Origin: Rhodospirillaceae bacterium
Lineage (GTDB): Bacteria; Pseudomonadota; Alphaproteobacteria; Rhodospirillales; Rhodospirillaceae
Length of the DNA: 64,000 bases
Assembly (NCBI GenBank): GCA_040219235.1
Contig: JAVJSV010000005.1
Coordinates: forward strand, 62,001 to 126,000
Direction of reading: 5' to 3'
Below, piece by piece: positions 26,111 to 34,831 of this stretch (its first letter is position 1; each line of letters begins with the position of its first letter). The notes beneath the pieces were generated by a model, which saw only the letters and a list, made by a program, of their open reading frames with translations, had not been told where the DNA came from and searched no databases. The translations under genes and the position numbers were made by a program.

Positions 26111-28045
26111 TTAATTACCTGTAAGATTTTCGCCGCTTGAAGTCAGTATTGCTAATTCCTTTTGAACCGATTTTAGCGCTCTGTCCCAACTGCTGTTTGA
26201 TTCCTGTCGCGATATCCGCATAGACGGATACCAGAGATTGTCATCTGTTTCGCAAAACCAATACCAAAGCCAACCTGGGCCAATTTTTGGCACTAAATTC
26301 CAGGTTGGAACCCCCAAGGCACCAGCCATATGGGCGGTCGCATTACTTGTGGTGATTACGGCGTCTAGCGCGCGAACTTGGTTGGCAAAATCATCAAGAC
26401 TCAGCAGTGGGTCAATATCTGAGTCTATTATTAATCTGCTTGATATGTGCTCTGGCAGTTTCCTGATCTCTTCTGCGACATCACCATATTGTAAAATCAC
26501 AAAAGCGCAGTCTTTAGTTTCTAAAATTGCCTTGAAGTTTTTCAGAGGAATAGACTTAAAATTACCATTGAGTTGACTCGCGCTTTTCCAGGAAAGGCCG
26601 ATCAATTTTTTCTGCTGGTTTAGGGCGAGGTATTTATTTCGAAGCGCAGCGCTTTTGCTTTGATCGGCTCTGAGATAAAAATCATGTCTGGGAAAATCTG
26701 CTACCTTCTTTCGATAGAAAGAGGCCAGCGTAAATGCAGGAGTCTGTAGCGTAACACCCTCCAAAAGGCGGGGTGATTCTGAAAGCTCATTATTGCTTAT
26801 GCATTTGGCATTCGGGAACGAGCGCGTTGTTATTGGCTTAAGTCTTTCACTGGTTGCAATAACAAGGGGAACGCCATCCGCGTAGGCATCTGACACGCAC
26901 CCCAGTTGCAGTATTTCGTCACCTACTCCTTGGTCAGTCCAAACCAATAAAGAACCAGGTCCTGATGGTGGGGTTGTCAGTGGCGCTAAACTTGCACCCA
27001 CAGGACTGAATTTGACGCCTGTCTGTCCATACCTCAGGGAGTAGAAATTCCAAGCCTGATTAAAATCACCTATTTGGAAATAGGCACCAGCCATATGATA
27101 AGCCGCTGTATCGAAGTTTGGTTCTGCTGTAAGTGCACGGGAGTAGTATTGTATGGACTGGTCAAACTTCTGTTCTATGAAGTAGGTGAAGCCGATCATG
27201 TCCAGAATGACAGCGTGATTCGGTTGAAGTTTTATAGCCGTCAGCAAATGTTCTCGGGCAAAACCAGGCTCTTCATACTTGTATAAGTCTGCTAAGTTGA
27301 GATGTGCTTCAGCAAGGTCAGGGGCAAGTTCAACAGCTCTCTTACACGATGCCTTGGCGGAATCGCTGTGTCCAAGGCGGCTTTCAACTAAACCAAGATT
27401 GCTCCAAAGCATAGCTGATTTGGGAAGCATTTTCAGTGCTGATGTTAGGAAAGACCTGGAATCTTCATATCTTTCCTCATCTATTGCGATCAGACCTTTG
27501 ATCATGAGTATCCCTGGGTCAGCCGTTTGCTGTGCTAAAAAATAACTATAGTCAGTGTTGAGTGCGTTCAGTCGTCTCTGCTTCCTGAGAAGCAAGGCTA
27601 AATGTACGAAGGCATCATAAGACTTGGGATCGAGTTCTAGGGCCTTGCGGTAGTTTTCTTCTGCTAAGTCGGGCTTCTCTAATCGATTATAAACATGACC
27701 TAAATTTGCATAAATTTCTGGTCGTGAACCGTCTAATTTTTCTGCTTTCCTTAGTATTCTTCTGGCTGCGTCTGGGTTGCCGTTTTCCAGATGAATCAAA
27801 CCTGATGTGTTAAGGATTATTGAGTTGTTTGAGGCGAGTGACATGGCGCGTCTAATGGTTTTGTATGCATTTTCTGTCTCTTTAAGTGCCCGATAAGAAA
27901 GCGCTAACAGATGATATGCATCCGCATTATTGGGGTGCGTTATAAGTATTTTACTACACTTATTGAGGCACTCGCGGGCATTCCCCTGGTGTAATTGCTG
28001 TGCAGCCTCTTTGAGTTTGAAGCCAATATCTGGGTCGGCAATCAT
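26111..28045 (-). CDS. TPR-glycosyltransferase protein inserted between gspJ and gspK
   Basis: 644 residues. About ten tetratricopeptide repeats (residues 8-330) precede a GT-B-like domain of the heptosyltransferase/GT9 kind. Its landmarks recur in six genes of the nearby array: WTDQGVGDEIL (near 370), ILQYGD (near 525), SNATAHMAGALGVPTW (near 573) and a terminal WYPSMRISRQ. The start overlaps the gspJ stop by four bases, so it is translationally coupled to the pseudopilins. It is expected to act in the cytoplasm, the TPRs holding an acceptor protein. Sugar donor and acceptor are unknown. Confidence 0.88.
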   Translation of the reverse strand: MIADPDIGFKLKEAAQQLHQGNARECLNKCSKILITHPNNADAYHLLALSYRALKETENAYKTIRRAMSLASNNSIILNTSGLIHLENGNPDAARRILRKAEKLDGSRPEIYANLGHVYNRLEKPDLAEENYRKALELDPKSYDAFVHLALLLRKQRRLNALNTDYSYFLAQQTADPGILMIKGLIAIDEERYEDSRSFLTSALKMLPKSAMLWSNLGLVESRLGHSDSAKASCKRAVELAPDLAEAHLNLADLYKYEEPGFAREHLLTAIKLQPNHAVILDMIGFTYFIEQKFDQSIQYYSRALTAEPNFDTAAYHMAGAYFQIGDFNQAWNFYSLRYGQTGVKFSPVGASLAPLTTPPSGPGSLLVWTDQGVGDEILQLGCVSDAYADGVPLVIATSERLKPITTRSFPNAKCISNNELSESPRLLEGVTLQTPAFTLASFYRKKVADFPRHDFYLRADQSKSAALRNKYLALNQQKKLIGLSWKSASQLNGNFKSIPLKNFKAILETKDCAFVILQYGDVAEEIRKLPEHISSRLIIDSDIDPLLSLDDFANQVRALDAVITTSNATAHMAGALGVPTWNLVPKIGPGWLWYWFCETDDNLWYPSMRISRQESNSSWDRALKSVQKELAILTSSGENLTGN

Positions 28046-28674
28046 CTACTGATGGTGCCGAATGGCCCGGTGCGCACGGGACTAAGGCGATTATGAGGTC
28101 CCATTACTCGGATAACGGAACTGAAGAGTGGTAAGCCGGATTCGATTTTGATGGAACTCGGCGTTTGCTTAAATTTTTCATCTGGATTCAAGACGCCCGG
28201 GCGAGGTGGCCAACTCGTTCTCCAGTCGCCGGACCGGCCTCGGTAGGAAAACTCACCAGTATCACCTTCCCATTTAGCCAGACGGACTGGGTTATATCCT
28301 TCCTCCAAGTAAACGAGTTCTGTCACGTTATCTCTAGATACATACTGAAGAGCCATTTCAAATGACGTTGGAGCACCCATGGTGCCTCTGAGGGGTGTTA
28401 AAGTTAAACCTTTGATGCGACGCTCTTGGCCAGAAAAGCTATTTTCACTTTCGTCAAGGCTGGGCACAACGCCTACGAGTGGACTTTTAATAACACTGTT
28501 TTGTAAGCTGACTGTCTCTATCCTTACTAATTCATCTGCAACTCGTAATCGAGTATTGAGAACGATTCCTAGCCCCTGCATCAGAATGGCTGTTATTAAA
28601 CTGGTAATTGTCAGCACGACGATGACTTCAAGTAATGTAAATCCTTTATCAGACTGATGAGAGGTAAGAATCAT
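28042..28674 (-). CDS. gspJ: Type II secretion minor pseudopilin GspJ
   Basis: 210 residues with the prepilin leader and cleavage region KGFTLLEVIVVLTITSL (about 11-27), including the Glu at position 5 of the mature protein. The later LEEGYNPVRLAKWEG stretch fits the GspJ fold. Start overlaps the gspI stop by four bases. Forms the GspI-J-K tip complex. Confidence 0.85.
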   Translation of the reverse strand: MILTSHQSDKGFTLLEVIVVLTITSLITAILMQGLGIVLNTRLRVADELVRIETVSLQNSVIKSPLVGVVPSLDESENSFSGQERRIKGLTLTPLRGTMGAPTSFEMALQYVSRDNVTELVYLEEGYNPVRLAKWEGDTGEFSYRGRSGDWRTSWPPRPGVLNPDEKFKQTPSSIKIESGLPLFSSVIRVMGPHNRLSPVRTGPFGTISR

Positions 28675-29123
28675 TCTGGGTCTGCAAAAGGGAGGCTGGT
28701 TAAGAAGCGCTCATAACCAACTTTACGAACATTGAATTTAAACCAATCTTCTTCAGCGGTTAGAACGTTTACCTCAACGTCGTAAAAACCAACTTTATAG
28801 CCAGCTAAGCCTGTTCTTGTTTGTATTGTGTCGTTTGGAGTGACGAGCACGGTACTGTTCCATTCGAAGCTATAGCTCCCCATGTCCATTGCACCCGAAG
28901 GGTCGGATAAGGGATTGATAGGATCTATCAGCGCTAGGATAGATTCCATTGCGATAGACCGTGAACTGGCATCAGCGGCGCGTGAGAGTTGGGTGAGAGA
29001 TTCACTGATAAGCAGCATAATAGGAAGGATAGTCATCCCAATAATTACGACTGCGACAATCGCTTCAATTAACGTGAACCCCCGTCTCAGCTGAAGTTGC
29101 AACGTGTGAATGTGTTCTGTCAT
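28671..29123 (-). CDS. gspI: Type II secretion minor pseudopilin GspI
   Basis: 150 residues with the cleavage motif RRGFTLIEAIVAVVIIGM near residue 14. I prefer the ATG at 29123, which gives a four-base ATGA overlap with gspH like other junctions of this operon; an ATG at 29147 would overlap by 28 bases. Short protein, consistent with GspI, the core of the tip complex. Confidence 0.85.
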   Translation of the reverse strand: MTEHIHTLQLQLRRGFTLIEAIVAVVIIGMTILPIMLLISESLTQLSRAADASSRSIAMESILALIDPINPLSDPSGAMDMGSYSFEWNSTVLVTPNDTIQTRTGLAGYKVGFYDVEVNVLTAEEDWFKFNVRKVGYERFLTSLPFADPE

Positions 29124-29596
29124 TTTTCGTCTGTTGTGATCTGACAATACGGTGGGGTCAGATTAAGCTCTAGTATTACGGATCCCGTCGAAATGGTGAC
29201 TTGCCCACCTGAGCAAAACCCTGATGCCCGATAAAGTATCGGGGTCGGAACCTCAATATCCCAACCTAATGGTACATCGATTTTTGCAGGAAATAACATG
29301 GTGCCTATAAATGGGCCGAGTCCATCCAGGTTATTTATGTCAATGCGTTCGTCTGGGCCTTCTGTGAGAGGATCAATCTTAGTTTGATCAGTAGCCATCA
29401 AAACATAGTCTTGATTGGTGCTATAGGCTTGAAATGGAAGGGTGTTTATGGACCTGAATAAGCTATCACGCTCGTTTGCGAATAAGACGCGATCAAAGAG
29501 GCGTGGTAGGTTTGGTAGAACCACAGCTGCAGCTAGACCGATAATGAAAACGACCACGAGCATCTCGAGCAGAGAGAAGCCTGCGATTGATTTCAT
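29120..29596 (-). CDS. gspH: Type II secretion minor pseudopilin GspH
   Basis: 158 residues. The N-terminus MKSIAGFSLLEMLVVVFIIG contains the prepilin peptidase site. The ATG at 29596 lies four bases after the gspG stop; longer in-frame forms overlap gspG and spoil the short leader. GspH is the minor pseudopilin linking tip and GspG shaft; the call is from order plus the helix motif. Confidence 0.84.
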   Translation of the reverse strand: MKSIAGFSLLEMLVVVFIIGLAAAVVLPNLPRLFDRVLFANERDSLFRSINTLPFQAYSTNQDYVLMATDQTKIDPLTEGPDERIDINNLDGLGPFIGTMLFPAKIDVPLGWDIEVPTPILYRASGFCSGGQVTISTGSVILELNLTPPYCQITTDEK

Positions 29597-29600
29597 GGTA

Positions 29601-30068
29601 TTAGGGTGTTGTTGAGGCCAAGAAGCCCACATCCGCGTCCATTCCTTCCCCCCCTTCTTTTCCGTCTGCCCCAAAACTGTAGAGCGTTATAGAAGTCGAG
29701 GTGTTTGGCTTATATTGGTAAGGACTTCCCCAAGGGTCCAGAGGTACGCCTTCTGATAGGTATGGACCTTGCCATTTACGTCTTGTTCTATCATCCGCTG
29801 GTGCTGTCATCAGAATAGACAACCCTTCCTCAGTTGTTGGGTACCTTCCGACATCAAGTCTTAAAGTATCAAGAGCGCCTTTTAACATTCTTATCTGTGT
29901 ATCAGCCGCTGTAACCCTTGAGCTATCTACACGTCCGAGTAATTGAGGACCGACTAAACTAGCCACCAACCCAATGATAACGAGCACAACAAGCATCTCT
30001 AGCAAAGTGAAACCGCGATAGTTTGCGCTATGTTCACGGGGCTTAGTTGATCGATTAGTAATTTGCAT
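29601..30068 (-). CDS. gspG: Type II secretion major pseudopilin GspG
   Basis: 155 residues with YRGFTLLEMLVVLVIIGLVASLVGPQ at the processing site (mature residue 1 near 20) and the GspG globular signature: LRLDVGRYPTTEEGL (near 73), WQGPYLSEGVPLDPWGSPYQY (near 99), and a C-terminal SFGADGKEGGEG calcium-site loop. Polymerises into the pseudopilus that drives substrate through the secretin. Confidence 0.95.
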   Translation of the reverse strand: MQITNRSTKPREHSANYRGFTLLEMLVVLVIIGLVASLVGPQLLGRVDSSRVTAADTQIRMLKGALDTLRLDVGRYPTTEEGLSILMTAPADDRTRRKWQGPYLSEGVPLDPWGSPYQYKPNTSTSITLYSFGADGKEGGEGMDADVGFLASTTP

Positions 30069-30080
30069 GGTTAAAGTTCT

Positions 30081-31292
30081 CTATAGTGAGACCTGATTTA
30101 CACTTGTGATAGCTAGCATAATGGCCGTAACGATTCCACCGATCACAACTCCAATGAGTATTATGGCTGCGGGCTCGAGAATAAGCAGAAAGCGTTTCAT
30201 CCTTTGACGGCCTGAATCTTCATAAAGCTTGGCGAGTGAAGTCAGCATACTTGGCAGTTCGCCAGATTCTTCTCCGACCTGCACCAGGCTTAATGCTGTG
30301 TCTGAAAAAGTTTCTTGATCGCGCATTGCGATCGACAATGACTTTCCGGCGCGTACTTGCTTGCTGACTTGTTCCATGCGGGTACTAATAGTCTTTATCC
30401 CGAGCGTCCCTCGCGCAAATTCAAGAGCTTTGATGAGATCGACTCCATGACGAAGCATCGTTCCAAGCATTGAGGCCCATTTTGCCAGTTCAGCTTCTTT
30501 AAGCCAACTCCCGAGCAACGGCAAGGTCACCAGATTCTGACGCATCCAATCTCGTGCGACCGGTTGCTTATATCCCCAACCCAGAAATATCAGCGCGATA
30601 GCTAATGCTGTGAAAACGATCACCTTGTTCTCGCTGAGCAACATACCCGTGGATAGAACCACTTGGGAGAGGAGCGGGAGAGGCTCTTTAGATGCGGAAA
30701 GCATTGCTGAGAATCGGGGAACGACGATTAGAAATATAAATAAAACGGCACCAAGTCCTGCCGAGACGAGTATCGCAGGGTAGGTTAGTGCGTTTTTGAT
30801 ATCCTGTTTTATTTGATACTCGTATTCCATTTGTGTTGCCGTATCAGAAAGCGCAGGTCCAAGTTCGCCGATAGACTCTCCTGCTGCGCTGAGTTGAAAG
30901 GCATAACCGGGTAGGCTGGGTAAGGCACGTGCAAGGGCGCTAGAAAATGATGCGCCTGATCTGAGCGCCTTTGACATACTCTCGAAGGCTTCGATTAACT
31001 GAGAATGCAAACCCTGGGACTTGAGAGTGTCAACAGCCGTTATGAGTGGGACACCTGAATTGAGGAGAAGCGCTAACTGTTTGACAGTCAGGATGTAATC
31101 TTGCGGCGAGGGCGCACGTTTTCCCGAGAATAGGCTGGTCTTGTTTTTTCTTGGTTTTTGGCGTTCTAAAGAAACCGGGGTTAATCCCCTTGAGGCCAAT
31201 AGTCTCAGGGCCTCTTTTTTGGTATCGGATTTAATATGGCCAACCAGAGCCTTCCCAGTGCCGTCTACAGCCTCATATTCGTACGCTGACAT
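30081..31292 (-). CDS. gspF: Type II secretion inner-membrane platform protein GspF
   Basis: 403 residues with two T2SSF domains (about 70-195 and 270-395) and three membrane segments; typical segments are LTVKQLALLLNSGVPL near 65, SAAGESIGELGPAL near 132 and QVGEESGELPSMLTSLA near 344. First gene of the gspFGHIJ-K-L-M-C-D block. It has its own upstream region after the terminator of the exported-protein gene, with an inverted repeat at 31379-31398. Confidence 0.95.
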   Translation of the reverse strand: MSAYEYEAVDGTGKALVGHIKSDTKKEALRLLASRGLTPVSLERQKPRKNKTSLFSGKRAPSPQDYILTVKQLALLLNSGVPLITAVDTLKSQGLHSQLIEAFESMSKALRSGASFSSALARALPSLPGYAFQLSAAGESIGELGPALSDTATQMEYEYQIKQDIKNALTYPAILVSAGLGAVLFIFLIVVPRFSAMLSASKEPLPLLSQVVLSTGMLLSENKVIVFTALAIALIFLGWGYKQPVARDWMRQNLVTLPLLGSWLKEAELAKWASMLGTMLRHGVDLIKALEFARGTLGIKTISTRMEQVSKQVRAGKSLSIAMRDQETFSDTALSLVQVGEESGELPSMLTSLAKLYEDSGRQRMKRFLLILEPAAIILIGVVIGGIVTAIMLAITSVNQVSL

Positions 31293-31378
31293 TGAGTATC
31301 TCTTGCTGAAAATACAGGCATCATTAGTAGCTGTAACAGTCTACGAAGATAAGTTAATCCAATGTCATGTTGGAGAAC

Positions 31379-31398
31379 GTGTGATTCAATTTTCACAC
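31379..31398. promoter_or_regulatory. Inverted repeat upstream of gspF, possible operator
   Basis: GTGTGA (31379-31384) and TCACAC (31393-31398) are exact reverse complements eight bases apart, about 87 bases before the gspF ATG. It resembles a CRP-type site but has an 8-base instead of 6-base spacer, so the regulator is not assigned. Confidence 0.4.
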
Positions 31399-31414
31399 AA
31401 TAGCCAAAGAACAC

Positions 31415-31453
31415 TAAAGAAAAAGGGGAGAGTGCGACGCACTCTCCCCTTTA
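31415..31453 (-). terminator. Strong intrinsic terminator of the exported-protein gene
   Basis: On the minus strand AAAGGGGAGAGTGCG pairs with its complement across a minimal loop and runs into TTTTTCTTT. It begins about 36 bases after the stop of the 479-residue exported protein, so that gene can be a single transcript separate from gspF. Confidence 0.92.
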
Positions 31454-31488
31454 CTCAGCTCAAATAGAGCTGAATTATTTTATCAAGC

Positions 31489-32928
31489 TTACGGGTTAGC
31501 AGCTCTCGCGCCTGACAGCTCTGTGAAGTAGTTATCAACAGAGTTGAACATCACATGCTGCACGTAACCGTCGATCGCGCCTGAGAACTCAAGGCGGTAC
31601 TGAATGTTAGATGCTGGTGCACCAACAACAGCTTCGATCTGCTGCATGCTAATTTGCAGCGATGATTTGGCTTCGATGCTTTCCGTTGTGTAAGTACCGA
31701 TCGTCGCACCAGTATTATCGTTCTTCACGACAATGGTTGCGGTACCCGGTACGGCACCGTTGTTCGTGATCCGTACAAAGGATTGGAACAATGTTCCGCC
31801 ATCACCAAACGTGGACTGAACCGTATTGAGTTCTGTGGTGAATCCACTGCGGCTCAGTGCTGCAGTTGCACCTGACGCACCTGGTGAGGCGGCTTCAGTC
31901 GCCGAACCTGATGTGAACGCAATTGCAACTGTACCTGCAGCCCATTCAGAAATGGCTGTTGAGCCATTGAACTGAACTTCAACATCAAACGACCCCGTTA
32001 AACGGGCCTCGGTTGTAATGTTAAACGAGGCAACAGACCCTGCCGTTGTTGTTGGTGTGAACGATGCCATCGTTGCGGTTGCAACGCCAATCTCACTGAT
32101 TTGCAGTTTTGTCGTGGCTGCATCAGTCAACACACCATGAGTGACAGTCAATTCGACAGTGCTAGATAGGGTGCTAACAGTAGTAGCAAAGACGGTAGGT
32201 GAGCCTAATGCCGCATTCGTAACACTGGGGTTTAAAGTGGAGTTCACTGTCGCCAGGCTACCCGTTGTTGCTGCGCCGGTCAGCTTGCTAAACGCCGTCG
32301 GCGTTGCTGTATTGCTGATGTTGAGTGTGCCACCAGCCGTGACAGAGCCTGAGAGAGCATTGACACTCGTCACGAGGTTCGTACTTGTGATGGTTTCAAA
32401 TGTTGTACGAGACGTTGTCCCAAGGGCAATACCGCTGATCGAAATGTTCGCCCCAGCAGTCGCGAGACCATTGGCTTCGTCGTACGTAATGCCAGATAAG
32501 ATTAAGACATCAACGCGAGGTGTGGTCGAAGAAGCAAGGCAGGTATCAACAATAATACGGTCTGTCAGCAACTGAACGCTACAGCCGGTGAAGCTAACAG
32601 CAGTTAATGAACCGCCGGTCGATTCTGCAAAAACACCGAGTGATTGTGTGAAAGCATTAAAGTCAGCCCCGGTAAGGTCCAGGTTAACATCGAATGTTGA
32701 TGTCAATCCGCCTGGTGCCGCGAAATCAATAGCAAATTGCTGATCACCAACTGTGATGGTAGCCGGTGTTGCGCCGCCAAAAATTTGAGCAGCAACCTTA
32801 GGAGTATTGAAAGTGCCTGGGATAGCACCAACAGCTGCATCAGCTTTGATGGTCGCTGCGTAAGAAGCCGTAGATAGGGCCGTTGTTGCCAACAGAGCGC
32901 TACCAATTTGAAGTGTTTGTCTTTTCAT
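31489..32928 (-). CDS. Exported Ser/Thr/Ala-rich protein, candidate cargo of the secretion system
   Basis: 479 residues. A clear Sec signal peptide (KRQ then LLATTALSTASYA, cleavage near 24) leads a protein extremely rich in Thr, Ser, Ala, Gly and Val and poor in Lys, Arg, Trp and Cys. The only Cys pair (near 116 and 129) could form a disulfide. The C-terminal third has FQSFVRITNNGAVPGTATIV and GTYTTESIEAKSSLQIS, a beta-sandwich pattern; the whole suggests a surface or extracellular structural protein. I do not recognise a named family. It has its own promoter and terminator and lies between the TPR-glycosyltransferase array and gspF, so I infer it is an abundant secreted, possibly O-glycosylated, substrate. 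Confidence 0.85.
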   Translation of the reverse strand: MKRQTLQIGSALLATTALSTASYAATIKADAAVGAIPGTFNTPKVAAQIFGGATPATITVGDQQFAIDFAAPGGLTSTFDVNLDLTGADFNAFTQSLGVFAESTGGSLTAVSFTGCSVQLLTDRIIVDTCLASSTTPRVDVLILSGITYDEANGLATAGANISISGIALGTTSRTTFETITSTNLVTSVNALSGSVTAGGTLNISNTATPTAFSKLTGAATTGSLATVNSTLNPSVTNAALGSPTVFATTVSTLSSTVELTVTHGVLTDAATTKLQISEIGVATATMASFTPTTTAGSVASFNITTEARLTGSFDVEVQFNGSTAISEWAAGTVAIAFTSGSATEAASPGASGATAALSRSGFTTELNTVQSTFGDGGTLFQSFVRITNNGAVPGTATIVVKNDNTGATIGTYTTESIEAKSSLQISMQQIEAVVGAPASNIQYRLEFSGAIDGYVQHVMFNSVDNYFTELSGARAANP

Positions 32929-33010
32929 AACTAAAGGATCCCCTTAAGTTTCCAGATATCTGATTTAAAAGGTTACGCGCATGCATACGCGTGCGCCCGT
33001 CAGCGCGCTG

Positions 33011-33041
33011 CTATAACACTGGTTCAGGGGGGGAAAGTCAA
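33011..33041 (-). promoter_or_regulatory. Promoter of the exported Ser/Thr-rich protein gene
   Basis: Minus-strand TTGACT (33036-33041) and a TTATAG-type -10 box (33011-33016) with a spacer near 19 bases form the best sigma-70 match in this region. They imply a leader of roughly 75-80 bases containing GC-rich alternating purine-pyrimidine sequence (about 32975-32993) with a short stem, which may stabilise the mRNA. Confidence 0.55.
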
Positions 33042-33091
33042 GCGATAAGGTTGGGAGAAAATGGGGGTGATGTATATTTGCCACACACGCC

Positions 33092-34831
33092 TTAATCTAG
33101 CGTTTTAGAAACGCCCTTAGCGTGCTGATTATTTGAAAGATCACGGCTTATTTTCCTTATGGGTGAAGTCCACAAGCCGTTGATAGGTTTACGATAAATC
33201 TTCACTGATTCGTACCATCTGGTGCGTTCGCCCGCTGCCGACCAGTACCAAAGCCGGGCGCGCCCCGCGGGCACGACAACCCAGGTGTTCAGGCCAGCTC
33301 CGCCCGCCAGGTGAGCCGCAGTGTTGCTGCAGGTCAAAACCAAGTCCACAGCCGCCAGCAAAGCTAGGGTGTCGTCAAGGTCTCCATCCAGGTCAATAGA
33401 GTCTAAAGTAATGATAAATTTGGCCAAATTCCTCGGCAAATGATGAACATCATTTGCTGCTTCTCCATATTGAGCATTGAGAAAAGTAAGGTCTGGCAAT
33501 GTGAGTAGATTTTTCCACTGGTCCAAGGGGATGGTTTTGTCAGACCCGATTGTCGCGTTGGAACTGGCCCAAGAAAGACCAACGAATTGCATTTCTTTTC
33601 CGTATTTAGCCTCTAAGTCTTGTCGGATGAGCTGGCTTTTATCAGAATCGGCAACCAGATAAGGAGTTGGGTGAGGAAAGGATGCAGCGGTTGGCCGGAA
33701 AATAGCCCCCAAATCAGCCAAAGACAGATGAAAATCGAATTGTCTTAACGTGTCTGTGCTCATTTCATCTGGTCTGCCTGCTTCAATGGACAGATTTTCT
33801 ATGCCTGAAAATGATCTTTTGAATAAAGTTAAGAGTTTCGAAGAGCATAGAAGTTTGCAGTTTTCAGCAGACTTGGCGAGTTCAGCTAGCAGCCCCGCAT
33901 AAAGGATTTCTTCGCCGAGCCCCTGTTCTCCCCAAATCAAGACCCTCCTGCCCTGGACGTTTTCACCGCTCCAACGCGGAATGCATAGGTCCATATTTCT
34001 ATAATATGGAGCGTCTGAGTCCGCCCGCAGGCGATAATCTTTCCAGCCCTTCTCAAAATCGCCCAGGCTTAGCAGCGCCAGTGAGCGATTTACTTTCGCG
34101 TTTACGTTTTTTGGATCAAAACTCAAGGCTTTGTCATACGCGTTGACGGCTTGCGACTGGCGATCAAGTGCAGCTAAATAATTGCCATAGTTCGTATACG
34201 CCGCAGACCAATTTGGCCGCAATTTGATTGCTGTTTCGATGTGATGAACGGCCGCTTCAAGGTTTTTGGTGCCAGCGCTTAATCCAGCAGCAACAAAATG
34301 AGTGTCCGGATCATCAGGTTGTAGTCTTAGAGCCTTACCAATGGCTTGGTGCGCTTCTTCCAGCCGGTTTAATGCGCCAAAACATTTAGCCAGATTATAG
34401 TGGGCTTTTGCAAATTGCGGCGCGATTTCTATTAGCTTTTTAAAGTGCGGCAGTGCCGCTTCCATGTGGCCTTCATCGTAGAGGACGCAACCCAAGTTTA
34501 GAATAGCGTCTCCATAGCCTGGATCGATTTTCAGTGCAGACTCGTAGGCCAACGTGGCCTGTTCTGGATGTTTGATATCCCTGCATAAATTGCCTTTGTT
34601 GAAATGGGCGGCAACCATATTCGGGGCAATAGAAATTGCGCGATCAAAATACTCCAAGGCTTCCTGGTAGGCTTTATTCTGATGGGCAATAACACCCAGC
34701 AGATTAAGGGCATCTGGTTGAAGGGGGTCTTGAAGCAGCACGGCGTGGTATAGCCGTGTTGCTTCGTTGATGTTTCCAGCTTGGTGATGGCGAAGTGCAG
34801 CTTCAAGCTTTTGAGCTAAAGCATTTTTCAT
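33092..34831 (-). CDS. TPR-glycosyltransferase array member 6
   Basis: 579 residues: about eight TPRs (5-265) then the GT-B-like domain with WGEQGLGEEIL (near 295), NAQYGEA (near 457), CSNTAAHLAGGAGLNTW (near 500) and WYESVKIYRK near the end. The N-terminus (EAALRHHQAGNINEATRLY) follows the array pattern. Its ATG overlaps the next upstream array gene by four bases. Last array gene before the exported-protein gene; it is more divergent in the C-terminal motif (RTRWYESV instead of SPWYDSV) than its siblings. Confidence 0.87.
   Translation of the reverse strand: MKNALAQKLEAALRHHQAGNINEATRLYHAVLLQDPLQPDALNLLGVIAHQNKAYQEALEYFDRAISIAPNMVAAHFNKGNLCRDIKHPEQATLAYESALKIDPGYGDAILNLGCVLYDEGHMEAALPHFKKLIEIAPQFAKAHYNLAKCFGALNRLEEAHQAIGKALRLQPDDPDTHFVAAGLSAGTKNLEAAVHHIETAIKLRPNWSAAYTNYGNYLAALDRQSQAVNAYDKALSFDPKNVNAKVNRSLALLSLGDFEKGWKDYRLRADSDAPYYRNMDLCIPRWSGENVQGRRVLIWGEQGLGEEILYAGLLAELAKSAENCKLLCSSKLLTLFKRSFSGIENLSIEAGRPDEMSTDTLRQFDFHLSLADLGAIFRPTAASFPHPTPYLVADSDKSQLIRQDLEAKYGKEMQFVGLSWASSNATIGSDKTIPLDQWKNLLTLPDLTFLNAQYGEAANDVHHLPRNLAKFIITLDSIDLDGDLDDTLALLAAVDLVLTCSNTAAHLAGGAGLNTWVVVPAGRARLWYWSAAGERTRWYESVKIYRKPINGLWTSPIRKISRDLSNNQHAKGVSKTLD

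Noticed and set aside
32141-32575. Plus-strand open frame of 144 codons opposite the exported protein gene
   Set aside because: Antisense of a Thr/Ala/Val-rich sequence, which gives long open frames by composition alone.
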